Shown piece by piece: positions 8,513 through 16,991 of a stretch of DNA of 64,000 nucleotides. Source of the DNA: JAUIAS01 sp030425395 (GTDB lineage: Bacteria > Pseudomonadota > Alphaproteobacteria > Rhodobacterales > Rhodobacteraceae); contig CP121336.1 of assembly GCA_043553855.1 (NCBI GenBank), positions 2,480,001 through 2,544,000 of the forward strand, written 5' to 3'. The notes beneath the pieces are model-generated. The model saw only the letters and a program-made list of their open reading frames with translations. It was not told the DNA's origin and searched no databases. Each line of letters starts with the position of its first letter. Position 1 is the first letter of the stretch. The translations under genes were made by a program, and so were the position numbers.

Positions 8513-9070
8513 ATGGCCGATACTGACAAGCCCCTGTTGATCAAGCGTTACGCCAGCCGCAGGCTCTATAACACAGAGACAAGCGATTACGTGACACTCG
8601 AGGATATCGCGGGCTTTATTCGCGAAGGCCGTGAGGTCAAGATCGTTGATCTTAAATCCGGCGATGACCTGACCCGCCAATATCTTCTCCAGATCATTGC
8701 CGAACACGAAAGCCGGGGTGAAAATGTCCTGCCCGTGAACGTGCTGAACGATCTGGTCCGAAGCTACATGATCCCCGGCGGCGGTGTAATGCCCCAGTTT
8801 CTGCAATCTTCGTTCGACATGCTGCGCGAAAGCCAATCCAAGATGGTGTCGAACATGAACGCCATCAATCCTATGATGGCGCAAATGCCCGGTTTTGAAG
8901 CAATCAAAGCCCAGCAAGAGGCGTTCATGAAGGCAATGACCGGCGGCATTTCGCAATCCTGGTCGGCCCCGTCCCGCGAAGAAGGCAAGGAAGAAAACGC
9001 GCCCGAGGATCTTGAGGAAATCAAGAAACAGCTCGCCGATCTGCAAAGCAAGCTTTCCAAGCTCAGCTAA
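8513..9070 (+). CDS. phaR: PHB-responsive transcription repressor PhaR
   Basis: 185 residues from the ATG at 8513, preceded by GGGGAGG. The N-terminal 65 residues (LLIKRYASRRLYNTETSDYV, VKIVDLKSGDDLTRQYLLQII) are the PHA accumulation regulator DNA-binding domain, followed by the central PHB-binding domain (SYMIPGGGVMPQFLQSSFDML) and a C-terminal Glu/Lys coiled coil (ENAPEDLEEIKKQLADLQSKL). In relatives PhaR represses phasin genes and is titrated off DNA by nascent polymer. Several candidate operators lie in this window. Ends 19 bases from the convergent aminotransferase gene. Confidence 0.95.
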   Translation: MADTDKPLLIKRYASRRLYNTETSDYVTLEDIAGFIREGREVKIVDLKSGDDLTRQYLLQIIAEHESRGENVLPVNVLNDLVRSYMIPGGGVMPQFLQSSFDMLRESQSKMVSNMNAINPMMAQMPGFEAIKAQQEAFMKAMTGGISQSWSAPSREEGKEENAPEDLEEIKKQLADLQSKLSKLS

Positions 9071-9089
9071 CGGAAAACCTGTCTTGGCG

Positions 9090-10016
9090 TCATGTCTGGC
9101 CGCTGGTGTCCTCGGGGTAGGGGACCGGCGTGCGCAGACGGGGCTCTTGCAGCCAGTCAAAGTAAAGCGCCCTCAGCCGCGTCGCCACCGGCCCGGCAAC
9201 CCCGTTGGAAAAGCTGCGCGTGTCGATCTGCGCCACCGGGATCACCCCGCCACCCGACGACGACAGGAACACTTCGTCCGCCTCTGACACTTCATCCAGC
9301 GGCAGCGCCCGCGTTTCAACGGCAAGGCCCTCTGAACGCGCCATGTCGATCACCGTCTGCCGGGTGATCCCGTGCAAAACGCCGTCTTCCGGCGTGATCA
9401 GGGTGCCGCCGCGCACCGCGAATACGTTGAACCCCGGCCCTTCGGTTACGTTACCTGCGTGATCCAGCAGCATTACGGTTTCGAACCCGTTATCCTTGGC
9501 CTCGAACAAGCCCGAGGTGAAATCGCCCCAATGGTAGTTTTTGACCCTTGGATTCACGCTGTCCTTCGGGATGCGCCGCACCGACTTTGCGACCCATACG
9601 CTTGTTCCGCGGTCCGCCGCATCCGGTTTGACAATGTGAACATAAGGGACGCACCACGCGAAAAAGTGGTTCTCGCAATCGCGCGGGTCACGGCTTCCGG
9701 GGACCGGATTACGGCCCCGCGCGGCAACCATGGCGACATAGGAATTTCGCAGGCCAGAGGCCGCGACCATATCGCCAAGCGCGGCCTTGATCGCCTCTGC
9801 GTCCATGCCGATCTCCATTCGCTGTGCTGCGACCGATGCCAGAAACCGCGTCAGATAATCCTCAAGCCGGAAAAAGGCACCATTCCAGACGGGCACCACG
9901 TCATAGGCGATATCGCTGTGGGTTACGCCCCAATCGGTTACCGGAATGGCGGCTTGCGATACCGGGATGATGCGCCCGCCCATCCACGCGGCCCCGTTAT
10001 TCAGATCCTGTGTCAT
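9090..10016 (-). CDS. Class IV PLP aminotransferase (branched-chain / D-amino acid type)
   Basis: 308 residues from the ATG at 10016 (TTGGAG upstream). Fold-type IV signatures: DWGVTHSDIAYDVVPVWNGAFF near residue 27, RVKNYHWGDFTSGLFEAKDNGFE (the conserved PLP lysine is in the VKNYHW stretch), and the GNVTEGPGFNVFAV phosphate-binding region. The family includes IlvE, D-amino acid and R-selective amine transaminases; the key substrate loops do not let me choose. It is the last gene of a long same-strand cluster for amine breakdown, 70 bases after the puuB-like gene, so it may act on an amine or keto acid from that pathway. Confidence 0.88.
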   Translation of the reverse strand: MTQDLNNGAAWMGGRIIPVSQAAIPVTDWGVTHSDIAYDVVPVWNGAFFRLEDYLTRFLASVAAQRMEIGMDAEAIKAALGDMVAASGLRNSYVAMVAARGRNPVPGSRDPRDCENHFFAWCVPYVHIVKPDAADRGTSVWVAKSVRRIPKDSVNPRVKNYHWGDFTSGLFEAKDNGFETVMLLDHAGNVTEGPGFNVFAVRGGTLITPEDGVLHGITRQTVIDMARSEGLAVETRALPLDEVSEADEVFLSSSGGGVIPVAQIDTRSFSNGVAGPVATRLRALYFDWLQEPRLRTPVPYPEDTSGQT

Positions 10017-10086
10017 GGCTCCAAGGTGCCGCGCGGTGGCGGGTCTGGCAAGGGGGCAGGGGGCCAATGGATATAAGAAGGATGGG

Positions 10087-11391
10087 CTAGATCCCCAGCC
10101 TGTCGCGCAGCGCGTACCAGGTCATCGCCAGCACCAGCAGCGGAGACCGCAGCGCCGCGCCCCCCGGGAATGCCGAAGCAGGCACGGCGGCCATCGTGTC
10201 AAACCCGTCCCCGTCCCCCTGAACCGCACGCGCCATCAACAGCCCCGCATGGGTGGCGGTGCCCACGCCGTGACCGGAATACCCCGAAGCCGACAGCACG
10301 TTGCGCCCGATCCGCGACAGATAGGGCATTCGCCGCAGGGTGATGGCCAGCGTGCCGCCCCAGGCATAGTCTATTTCGACATCACGCAGATGCGGAAAGA
10401 CTTGCGTCATCGGCTTGCGCACAACCGCTGCGATATCTTCGGGAAACCGATAGCCATAGCTTTCACCGCCGCCAAACAGCAATCGCCCATCCGGGCTGAG
10501 CCGAAAGTAATTGACCACGAAACGGTCATCGGCCACCGCCACATCCCGGGCCAGAACCCGTGTCACCTCTTTGCCCAAGGGGCGCGTTGCCACGATGAAG
10601 TTGTTGATCGGCATGACCCGCGCCGCCACCTGCCGGTTCAACCCGCCGAGATAGCCGTTGCAGGCAAGGATCAGGTGTTCGGCAATAACGACACCGCACG
10701 CGGTGCGCACCCGCACAGGCGCGCCCTCTTCAATGGCGTCGACACGGGCCCCCTCGCAAATCTCTGCACCCGCCGCCTCTGCGGCACGGACCAATCCCAG
10801 CGCATAGTTCAAAGGATGCAGATGACCTGCCCCCATATCAAGAATGCCGCCCCGATACCCCGGTGAAGGGCAGACCGCCTGACAGGCGTCCCTATCCAAT
10901 GTCTCGATCGCGTCATAGCCATAGCGTGCCTGCAACAGCCCGGCATAGTCGTGCAGATCCGCAACATCCTTGTCCCGCGATGCGGTCCATGCCACGCCGG
11001 GTTTGAGATCACAGGCAATGTCATGGCGGCTCACAAGGTCCCGTACCAGCGCCTTGGCCTCTTCGCCCATCTCCCACAACCGATCAGCCTGCCCGCGCCC
11101 CAGCCATTTTTCCAGCACATCCTGCGTCTGGCGTTGCCCGCTGCCCAATTGGCCGCCGTTACGACCCGACGCGCCAAAGCCCGCGCGCTGCGCCTCAATC
11201 ACGATCACCCGCCGCCCCGCCTGCGCCAGATGCAACGCGGCACTCAGCCCGGTGTATCCGGCCCCGACAATACAGACATCCGCGCGCCGTTCGCCATCCA
11301 GCGCCGGTCGCATCGGTGCCGGTTTGGCGGTCGCCGCATACCAGCTTGACGGGTATTGCCCCGCGCGGTCATTGGCATCCAGAAGGTTCAT
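10087..11391 (-). CDS. puuB: FAD-dependent oxidase, gamma-glutamylputrescine oxidase-like
   Basis: 434 residues, DAO/FAD-oxidoreductase family. The N-terminal dinucleotide fold VCIVGAGYTGLSAALHLAQ (near residue 40), EAQRAGFGASGRNGGQ, and the C-terminal SASGYSGHGVGTATHAG FAD motif are clear. PuuB-type enzymes oxidise the gamma-glutamylated amine to the aldehyde. The placement directly downstream of a PuuA-like ligase and a GATase supports a gamma-glutamyl polyamine role; related oxidases act on other N-substituted amines, so the exact amine is open. A 93-base gap with a copy of a dispersed repeat separates it from the ligase. Confidence 0.87.
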   Translation of the reverse strand: MNLLDANDRAGQYPSSWYAATAKPAPMRPALDGERRADVCIVGAGYTGLSAALHLAQAGRRVIVIEAQRAGFGASGRNGGQLGSGQRQTQDVLEKWLGRGQADRLWEMGEEAKALVRDLVSRHDIACDLKPGVAWTASRDKDVADLHDYAGLLQARYGYDAIETLDRDACQAVCPSPGYRGGILDMGAGHLHPLNYALGLVRAAEAAGAEICEGARVDAIEEGAPVRVRTACGVVIAEHLILACNGYLGGLNRQVAARVMPINNFIVATRPLGKEVTRVLARDVAVADDRFVVNYFRLSPDGRLLFGGGESYGYRFPEDIAAVVRKPMTQVFPHLRDVEIDYAWGGTLAITLRRMPYLSRIGRNVLSASGYSGHGVGTATHAGLLMARAVQGDGDGFDTMAAVPASAFPGGAALRSPLLVLAMTWYALRDRLGI

Positions 11392-11429
11392 GCGCGCCCC
11401 TTGGGGTCAAAGGCCCCGTTTCAGGCCCC

Positions 11430-11467
11430 GTCCCCTGTTTCTTTCTCGTTTCAAATACCCAAAATCC
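11430..11467 (+). repeat. Short copy of a dispersed intergenic repeat
   Basis: The core TTTCTCGTTTCAAATACCC resembles copies at 20878-20915, 42945-43019 and 52670-52785, all intergenic. This copy lacks the G/C-rich palindromic tail. Confidence 0.5.
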
Positions 11468-11484
11468 CGAACGTTGCCGCCCGC

Positions 11485-12852
11485 TCAGACGTTCAACAGA
11501 AGGTGTTCGCGTTCCCACGGAGAAATCACCTGCAGGAATTCCTCGTATTCTGTGCGTTTGACGATGGAATAGACGCGCGCGAATTCCTCGCCCAGAACGC
11601 GGTGCAGGGCGGGGGATTCATCGAAGCGGTCCAGCGCTTCGCCCAGCACGCGGGGAATGTCGCTTTCGCTGTCCTCATAGGCATCGCCCTTGAACTGGCG
11701 GTCAGGGCGTTCTTCTTCCATCAGACCCAGATATCCGCAGGCCAGGCTGGCCGCGATGCCAAGATAGGGGTTGCAGTCCATACCCGCGATCCTGTTTTCG
11801 ACGCGGCGGCTGGCCGGATCCGACAGGGGCACGCGGATGCCGGTGGTGCGGTTGTCGCGCCCCCATTCCAGATTGATGGGTGCCGCGTGATCGCGCACAT
11901 AACGACGATAGGAATTCACATATGGGGCCGTCACTGCCAGCGCCGCGGGCAGATGGTTCTGCAGTCCCGCGATAAAGTAGAAGAACGCATCGGTTTCCCC
12001 GCCTTGGGGACCGGAAAAGATGTTCTTTCCGGTGTCGATGTCCAGAACAGAATGGTGGATGTGCATCGCGCTGCCGGGTTCGTTGGCAATGGGTTTGGCC
12101 ATGAAGGTGGCGAAACAATTATGGCGCAGCGCGGCCTCACGGATCAGACGTTTGAAGAAAAACACCTCATCGGCAAGCTTGACCGGGTTTCCATGGCGCA
12201 GGTTGATCTCCAGCTGCCCGGCTCCGCCCTCTTGGGTAATGCCGTCGATCTCAAAGCCCTGCGCTTCGGCAAAGTCATAGATGTCGTCGATCACCGGTCC
12301 AAATTCATCAACCGCGGTCATTGAATAGGCCTGCCGCGCCGCCGCCGGGCGGCCGGAGCGGCCCATCATCGGTTCGATATCGCGGGCCGGGTCAAGATTG
12401 CGCGCCACGAGATAGAATTCCATCTCGGGGGCCACCACGGGCTTCCAGCCCTGGTCCTCGTAGAGTTTGACCACGCGTTTGAGCACATTGCGCGGTGCAT
12501 AGGGAATGGGTTCGCCAGTGCGGTCAAAGGCGTCGTGGATTACCTGAAGCGTCCAGTCCCCCGTCCATGGCGCGGCGCTCGCGGTGGACATATCGGGGCG
12601 CAGGGTCATGTCGCGTTCGATAAACCCCTCTTCGCCCGCCGCCTCGCCCCAGTCGCCGGTAATGGTCTGGAAAAAGATGCTATCGGGCAGGTGAAAATAG
12701 GGCTGCCGCGCGAATTTCGATGCGGGCACCGCCTTGCCGCGTGCGATGCCGGGCAGGTCCGAGATGATGCATTCGACCTCGTCCAGCCGTCGCCCCTCCA
12801 GATAGGCCCTGGCCGCGTCGGGCAATGTGCTGAGCCAATCCTGATTTGACAT
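11485..12852 (-). CDS. puuA: Glutamine synthetase-like ligase, gamma-glutamylputrescine synthetase type
   Basis: 455 residues, GS-III/PuuA-like. Family features: beta-grasp N-terminus (VECIISDLPGIARGKAVP), the metal-binding PEMEFYL near residue 143, QEGGAGQLEINLRHG near 211, HIHHSVLD near 264, NRTTGIRVP near 340 and ENRIAGMDCNPYLGIAASLACG near 358. It ligates glutamate to an amine using ATP. Starts in a TAATG overlap with the upstream GATase gene, so the pair is coupled. A second GS paralogue lies at 13592-14926. Which of the two handles which amine is not visible. Confidence 0.86.
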   Translation of the reverse strand: MSNQDWLSTLPDAARAYLEGRRLDEVECIISDLPGIARGKAVPASKFARQPYFHLPDSIFFQTITGDWGEAAGEEGFIERDMTLRPDMSTASAAPWTGDWTLQVIHDAFDRTGEPIPYAPRNVLKRVVKLYEDQGWKPVVAPEMEFYLVARNLDPARDIEPMMGRSGRPAAARQAYSMTAVDEFGPVIDDIYDFAEAQGFEIDGITQEGGAGQLEINLRHGNPVKLADEVFFFKRLIREAALRHNCFATFMAKPIANEPGSAMHIHHSVLDIDTGKNIFSGPQGGETDAFFYFIAGLQNHLPAALAVTAPYVNSYRRYVRDHAAPINLEWGRDNRTTGIRVPLSDPASRRVENRIAGMDCNPYLGIAASLACGYLGLMEEERPDRQFKGDAYEDSESDIPRVLGEALDRFDESPALHRVLGEEFARVYSIVKRTEYEEFLQVISPWEREHLLLNV

Positions 12853-13532
12853 TATGTCCTCGCTTTGCGGAAAAATTCCGCCATGTGTGCCGCCATGGCC
12901 GCATTGGCCACTGGCTGGTCCAGATCGTTGCGGGCCTTGTCCAGAAGCTCTGGCGGGGTGATGGCGCCGCCGCGCTCTGCGATCAGGCCGGCGATGAAAT
13001 CGGCATCAAACTCGGGGTGGGGCTGCACCGTCCATATGTGGTCGCCATAAGCCAGTATCGCGTTCTCGCAATGGGGGGACGATCCCAAAACGCGGGCACC
13101 TTCGGGACGGGTGACGACCTGATCCTGATGCCATGCATTCAGGGCCAGAGGCCCGTTGGGCGTGTCATAGACTGTGCGTCCCACGGCCCAGCCTCCGGCG
13201 AATTTCTCGACCTTGCCGCCAAGAGCCTGCGCAATGATCTGATGCCCGAAACACACGCCAATCAAGGGCAGGCGGGCCGCGTCGATGGCGCGGATCAACT
13301 CTTCGAGCGGGGCGATCCAGGGGTGATCCTCATACGCCCCGTGTCGCGATCCGGTTATCAACCAGCCTTGCGCCACGTAAGGGCCGTCCGGGAACACGCC
13401 GTCCACCAAGGAAAAGATGTCAAAGGTAAACCCGTTGCCGCCCAGAACCTGTTGAAACAGGTTCCCATAATCGCCCACGCGGTCGCGCAGCCCGTCAGGA
13501 GAATGGCCGGTTTGAAGAATTCCGATGTGCAT
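12852..13532 (-). CDS. Class I glutamine amidotransferase-like hydrolase
   Basis: 226 residues, a stand-alone GATase domain. The nucleophile elbow is GVCFGHQIIAQALGG (Cys near residue 95) and the His-Glu pair is in VQPHPEFDADF. It resembles GuaA-like amidotransferases rather than the peptidase-C26 PuuD type (motif GxCRGxQ). It sits between two GS-like ligases and next to a PuuB-like oxidase, so the likely job is hydrolysis of the gamma-glutamyl bond at the end of the pathway, in place of PuuD. Role is inferred from context. Confidence 0.85.
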   Translation of the reverse strand: MHIGILQTGHSPDGLRDRVGDYGNLFQQVLGGNGFTFDIFSLVDGVFPDGPYVAQGWLITGSRHGAYEDHPWIAPLEELIRAIDAARLPLIGVCFGHQIIAQALGGKVEKFAGGWAVGRTVYDTPNGPLALNAWHQDQVVTRPEGARVLGSSPHCENAILAYGDHIWTVQPHPEFDADFIAGLIAERGGAITPPELLDKARNDLDQPVANAAMAAHMAEFFRKART

Positions 13533-13591
13533 GATTCACCGTTAATCGTGATAGTGCCAGATTGCGGCGCACGCGCGCCGCCTGCAAGGGG

Positions 13592-14926
13592 TCAGACCGT
13601 ATCGAGATAGATTTCCACCTGCTCGGTCGGGGTCAGTTCCTGCATGTCCCGGAATTCCTGCCGCTTGGTCAGGACAAGGTTACGGATCAGGTCTGGGGCA
13701 AAGATCCGGGCCACCTCGGGCGATGCTTCGAAGGCATCAATCGCGGTTTTCCAGTCTTGCGGGATACGCGGCGCATCCAGCTTGTAGGCATTTCCTGTGA
13801 TTGGCGCGATGGGCTCCTCTCCGTCCTCGATTCCGTTGAGAGCGGCACCAAGGATGGCCGCGATGGTCAGGAATGGGTTCACGTCGCCGCCCGCAACGCG
13901 ATGTTCGATCCGACGTGCCGCCGCGCTTCCCGATGGGATGCGCAGGGCTGCGGTGCGGTTTTCGTAACCCCAGCAAATTGCCGTGGGCGCATGGGCCCCC
14001 GGCACCATCCGGTCATAGCTGTTGAGATGCGGCGCAAACACCAGCGTTGATCCCGCCATCGCCTTGAGGCATCCCGCAACCGCATGGCGCAAGGTATCGC
14101 TGCCACGTTCCGTGCCATCGTCAAAGATGTTCTGGCCGTCCCGGTCCAGAACCGAAAAATGCATGTGCAAGCCGGAGCCCGAGTAATCTTCATAGGGTTT
14201 TGCCATGAACGACGCGGCAAACCCGTGTTTGCGCGCCAGCCCCTTGACCAACATCTTGAACAACCACGCATCGTCCGCTGCGCGCAGGGCATCGTCCTGA
14301 TGCATCAGGTTGATCTCGAACTGTCCCAGACCGGCTTCGGAAATTGCGGTGTCTGCGGGAATGTCCATTTCTTCGCAGGCATCGTAGAGATCGGTAAAGA
14401 ACCGGTCCCATTGATCCAGTGCGCGCAACGACAGGATTTCGCCTGCCTGTCGGCGCTTGCCCGACCGGGGGGATATCGGCACCTGAAGCTGTCGCCCGGA
14501 ATCGTCGATCAGGAAAAACTCAAGCTCGACCGCAACCACGGGGGTCAGGCCGCGCGCGGCATAGCGATCCACAACGGCGCGCAGCGCATGACGCGGATCT
14601 CCGTCATAGGGCCGCCCGTCTTCGTGAAACATCCAGATCGGCAACAACCCGGTCGGTGTATCGAGCCAAGGCATCGGCATGAATCCACGTTCGGTGGGTT
14701 TGAGAACCCCGTCGCGGTCGCCGCTATCAAGGACAAGCGGACTGTCTTCGATATCCTCGCCCCAGATATCAAGGTTGAGAACGGACATGGGAAAGCGGGT
14801 GCCTTCCTTAGTCACCCGTTCGGCAAATCTGGCGGGGATCCGCTTGCCGCGGGGTTGTCCGTTCAAATCCGATGCCGCGACACGAAAGGTGCGCACGCGA
14901 GGGTTTTTCCTGAGCCAGTTGTTCAT
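13592..14926 (-). CDS. Second glutamine synthetase-like gamma-glutamyl ligase
   Basis: 444 residues from the ATG at 14926 (AGGTGAAG upstream); an in-frame ATG 60 bases earlier lacks a good ribosome site. GS landmarks: RVAASDLNGQPRGKRIP at the start, VAVELEFFLID near residue 132, SEAGLGQFEINLMHQ near 199, GSGLHMHFSVLD near 250, YENRTAALRIPSG near 315 and RVAGGDVNPFLTIAAILG near 341. It is only distantly similar to the neighbour at 11485 in the parts I compared, so it is an old paralogue rather than a recent duplicate. It is separated from the permease genes by a 228-base region with operator-like repeats, and probably starts its own transcript. Confidence 0.85.
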   Translation of the reverse strand: MNNWLRKNPRVRTFRVAASDLNGQPRGKRIPARFAERVTKEGTRFPMSVLNLDIWGEDIEDSPLVLDSGDRDGVLKPTERGFMPMPWLDTPTGLLPIWMFHEDGRPYDGDPRHALRAVVDRYAARGLTPVVAVELEFFLIDDSGRQLQVPISPRSGKRRQAGEILSLRALDQWDRFFTDLYDACEEMDIPADTAISEAGLGQFEINLMHQDDALRAADDAWLFKMLVKGLARKHGFAASFMAKPYEDYSGSGLHMHFSVLDRDGQNIFDDGTERGSDTLRHAVAGCLKAMAGSTLVFAPHLNSYDRMVPGAHAPTAICWGYENRTAALRIPSGSAAARRIEHRVAGGDVNPFLTIAAILGAALNGIEDGEEPIAPITGNAYKLDAPRIPQDWKTAIDAFEASPEVARIFAPDLIRNLVLTKRQEFRDMQELTPTEQVEIYLDTV

Positions 14927-15056
14927 GTCTTCACCTGTCGGGGCCGATCCCGAATGCGGGCAATGATCGCGGGGCGTGTCCCGCATCGGCCGTGTGCCTT
15001 CTGGTCCGCTTAGCGGACCGGTGCCCGTTACGGGCCGCCAGATCCGTCGGAACGGA

Positions 15057-15078
15057 CAATTTGATCAAAAATTTGATA
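15057..15078. promoter_or_regulatory. Operator-like AATTTGATC direct/inverted repeats upstream of the second GS gene
   Basis: AATTTGATC at 15057-15065 is followed by AAATTTGATA at 15069-15078, making an overlapping TTGATCAAAAATTTGAT palindromic region. A third copy, GATCAAATTT at 15161-15170, lies in the opposite orientation inside the end of the permease gene. This is about 130 bases upstream of the GS start. No regulator gene is adjacent, so the binding protein is unknown. Confidence 0.45.
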
Positions 15079-15154
15079 TCTGCCCAGATGGCCGCGTGGC
15101 AAGCAAAATCTGAGATTTTCCTCGCGGCGACCCAAAGCGGTGCTTGATTTTTGC

Positions 15155-15961
15155 TTACCTGATCAAATTTGGGCGAAACCGCATCTTGCGCCGCTGATCT
15201 CGTGGCAAATGCCGGTTCAGGCGCCGGTTCACGAACCCGAAACCCGCAGTGATCACAAGGGTCAGGAGAATGAAATAAAACGCCAGTATCGGGTAAGGCA
15301 CAAACGGATTGAACGTTTTGTCGGCGAAATAGCTGGCATAATACAGCGCGTCGCCGCGTTGCTGCCACGCTGGAAACCCCGAGAAAAATACCAGTGCCGT
15401 GGCGTGGAACAGAAAGATCGCCTCGTTGGTATAGGCGGGCCAAGCCAGCCGCAGCATGGTGGGCCAGATGATGCGCCGGAACCGGGGCCAGCCGGTCATG
15501 CCATAGGCATCTGCCGCCTCGACGTCACCCTTGGGAATAGACCGAAGCGCGCCATAGAAAATCTCGCCCGAATAGGCAGCCGTATTGAAAAACAGAACGA
15601 TCAGCGCCCCGAGCCACGCAGCGGTGAACGGATCAAAGATCGGGTGCACGCTCTTGAGACTGAGAAACAGGAAATAGGCAAAGAAGAACTGGATGAACAA
15701 CGGCGAGCCGCGAAAGATAAAGATGAACCACTCTGCCGGTTTGCGCAGCCACCAAGCATTCGAGGCCTTGGCCACGGCCAGCGCAGTGGCGAGGAAAAAC
15801 CCGCACGCCAGCGCCACCACCCCGAAATAAACGTTCCAGATCATCCCTGATCCGATCAGGGTAAAGTGTTCGCAAAGGGTAAAATCGCTGCGCGGCAACA
15901 GCCGTTCGCCAAAGCCCAGCGACCGAAGCCCGTAATCCTGAATGGTTTGAAGGCAACTCAT
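15155..15961 (-). CDS. Polar amino acid/amine ABC transporter permease, HisM-type
   Basis: 268 residues with five hydrophobic helices and the HisM/GltK permease EAA loop (YGALRSIPKGDVEAADAYGMTGWPRFRRIIWP near residue 140). FIFRGSPLFIQFFFAYF near residue 83 is the conserved region of polar amino acid permeases. It forms the inner-membrane channel with the overlapping permease upstream (ATGA overlap at 15958-15961). The long periplasmic loop before the last helix (GFPAWQQRGDALYYASYFADKTFNPF) is typical of the opine/histidine-lysine-arginine-ornithine subgroup. Confidence 0.9.
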   Translation of the reverse strand: MSCLQTIQDYGLRSLGFGERLLPRSDFTLCEHFTLIGSGMIWNVYFGVVALACGFFLATALAVAKASNAWWLRKPAEWFIFIFRGSPLFIQFFFAYFLFLSLKSVHPIFDPFTAAWLGALIVLFFNTAAYSGEIFYGALRSIPKGDVEAADAYGMTGWPRFRRIIWPTMLRLAWPAYTNEAIFLFHATALVFFSGFPAWQQRGDALYYASYFADKTFNPFVPYPILAFYFILLTLVITAGFGFVNRRLNRHLPRDQRRKMRFRPNLIR

Positions 15962-16842
15962 GCTGCGGCCCTCCGCTGGGCTTCGCCGCCGGTGGTGGCC
16001 TGACCGTGGCTGAGGCGGGTCATCAGCCGTTCAAGCACCACTTCGGACACCCGTGTCATCAGCAGATAGAAGACGAGCAATGCAAAGAAATACCACATCC
16101 GCCAATCCCCGTGCGGATAATCCGAGAACCGCGCCGTTTTTGTGCCACCCAGTTCGCGCGCCCAGTATACGATATCTTCGATCCCGAGCAAAAACAGCAA
16201 AGGCGTAGCCTTGATCAACACCATCCAGAGGTTTGACAGACCGGGCAGGGCATAGACCCACATCTGCGGCACAAGGATGCGCCAGAAAATCTGACCCGGG
16301 TTCAGGCCATATGCCTCTGCGGTCTCCAACTGCGCGCGTGGCACTGCCTGCATTCCGCCAAACAGAACGTTTGCCGCGAAAGCGCCGAACACGATGGCAA
16401 ATGTGAGAACCGCAAGGATAAACCCATAGGTTTCATGCATCCATTGCGGATCGGTGCCCAAGGGCAGTTTGGCCGCCTGACAGACGATGAAATCGCTGCC
16501 CTGACGGATTGGCTGATCCCAGTCCGGGCACAGAACCTTGTGGCGAATGTATTCAAACGCCTGATCCAGCGCGATCACGAAGAACAGGAAAAACGCGATG
16601 TCGGGAACCCCCCGCACCACCGCGATATAGGTCTTGCCCATCAGGCTGATGGGCAGCAGCCGCGACCGCGCCGCCATCGCCCCCACAAACCCGAAAGCCA
16701 GCGCCACCGGGGCCGTCACAGCCAGCAGGAACAGTACCTTGAGGAACGACATGTAGAACGACATGTGCACCCCGGTTGTCAGAAAGCACGAAAGCCAGCG
16801 TATCTGGCCAAGCGTATCCGGGTCGGTGCAATAGGAAAACAT
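15958..16842 (-). CDS. Polar amino acid/amine ABC transporter permease, HisQ-type
   Basis: 294 residues, the partner permease. It has the AVVRGVPDIAFFLFFVIALDQ stretch of HisQ-like proteins and an EAA loop (FGGMQAVPRAQLETAEAYGLNPGQIFWRILVP near residue 178). An unusually long insert (KVLCPDWDQPIRQGSDFIVCQAAKLPLG) sits between helices and contains two cysteines. No signal peptide; the N-terminal MFSYCTDPDTLGQIRWLSC precedes the first helix. It starts 149 bases downstream of the binding-protein gene, past a terminator-like hairpin. Confidence 0.89.
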   Translation of the reverse strand: MFSYCTDPDTLGQIRWLSCFLTTGVHMSFYMSFLKVLFLLAVTAPVALAFGFVGAMAARSRLLPISLMGKTYIAVVRGVPDIAFFLFFVIALDQAFEYIRHKVLCPDWDQPIRQGSDFIVCQAAKLPLGTDPQWMHETYGFILAVLTFAIVFGAFAANVLFGGMQAVPRAQLETAEAYGLNPGQIFWRILVPQMWVYALPGLSNLWMVLIKATPLLFLLGIEDIVYWARELGGTKTARFSDYPHGDWRMWYFFALLVFYLLMTRVSEVVLERLMTRLSHGQATTGGEAQRRAAA

Positions 16843-16945
16843 GGGGGCCTGCGTGTTCGTTGCGGGGGTCGGCGGCCGTGCCGCTTGCCGTGCTTAGGTG
16901 GGTGCGGGATCGGGCAGGGCCGGTAACGGACCGGTGCCCGTCAGC

Positions 16946-16980
16946 AAGAAAACGGACCCCGGATCGGTGTCCGGGGTCCG
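16946..16980 (-). terminator. Intercistronic terminator/attenuator after the binding-protein gene
   Basis: An 11-pair perfect stem (16953-16963 with 16970-16980, arms CGGACCCCGGA and TCCGGGGTCCG) lies 11 bases after the binding-protein stop. It is followed on the minus strand by TTTTCTTGC. It probably lowers permease expression relative to the binding protein. Confidence 0.8.
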
Positions 16981-16991
16981 TCAGTCGCCTA

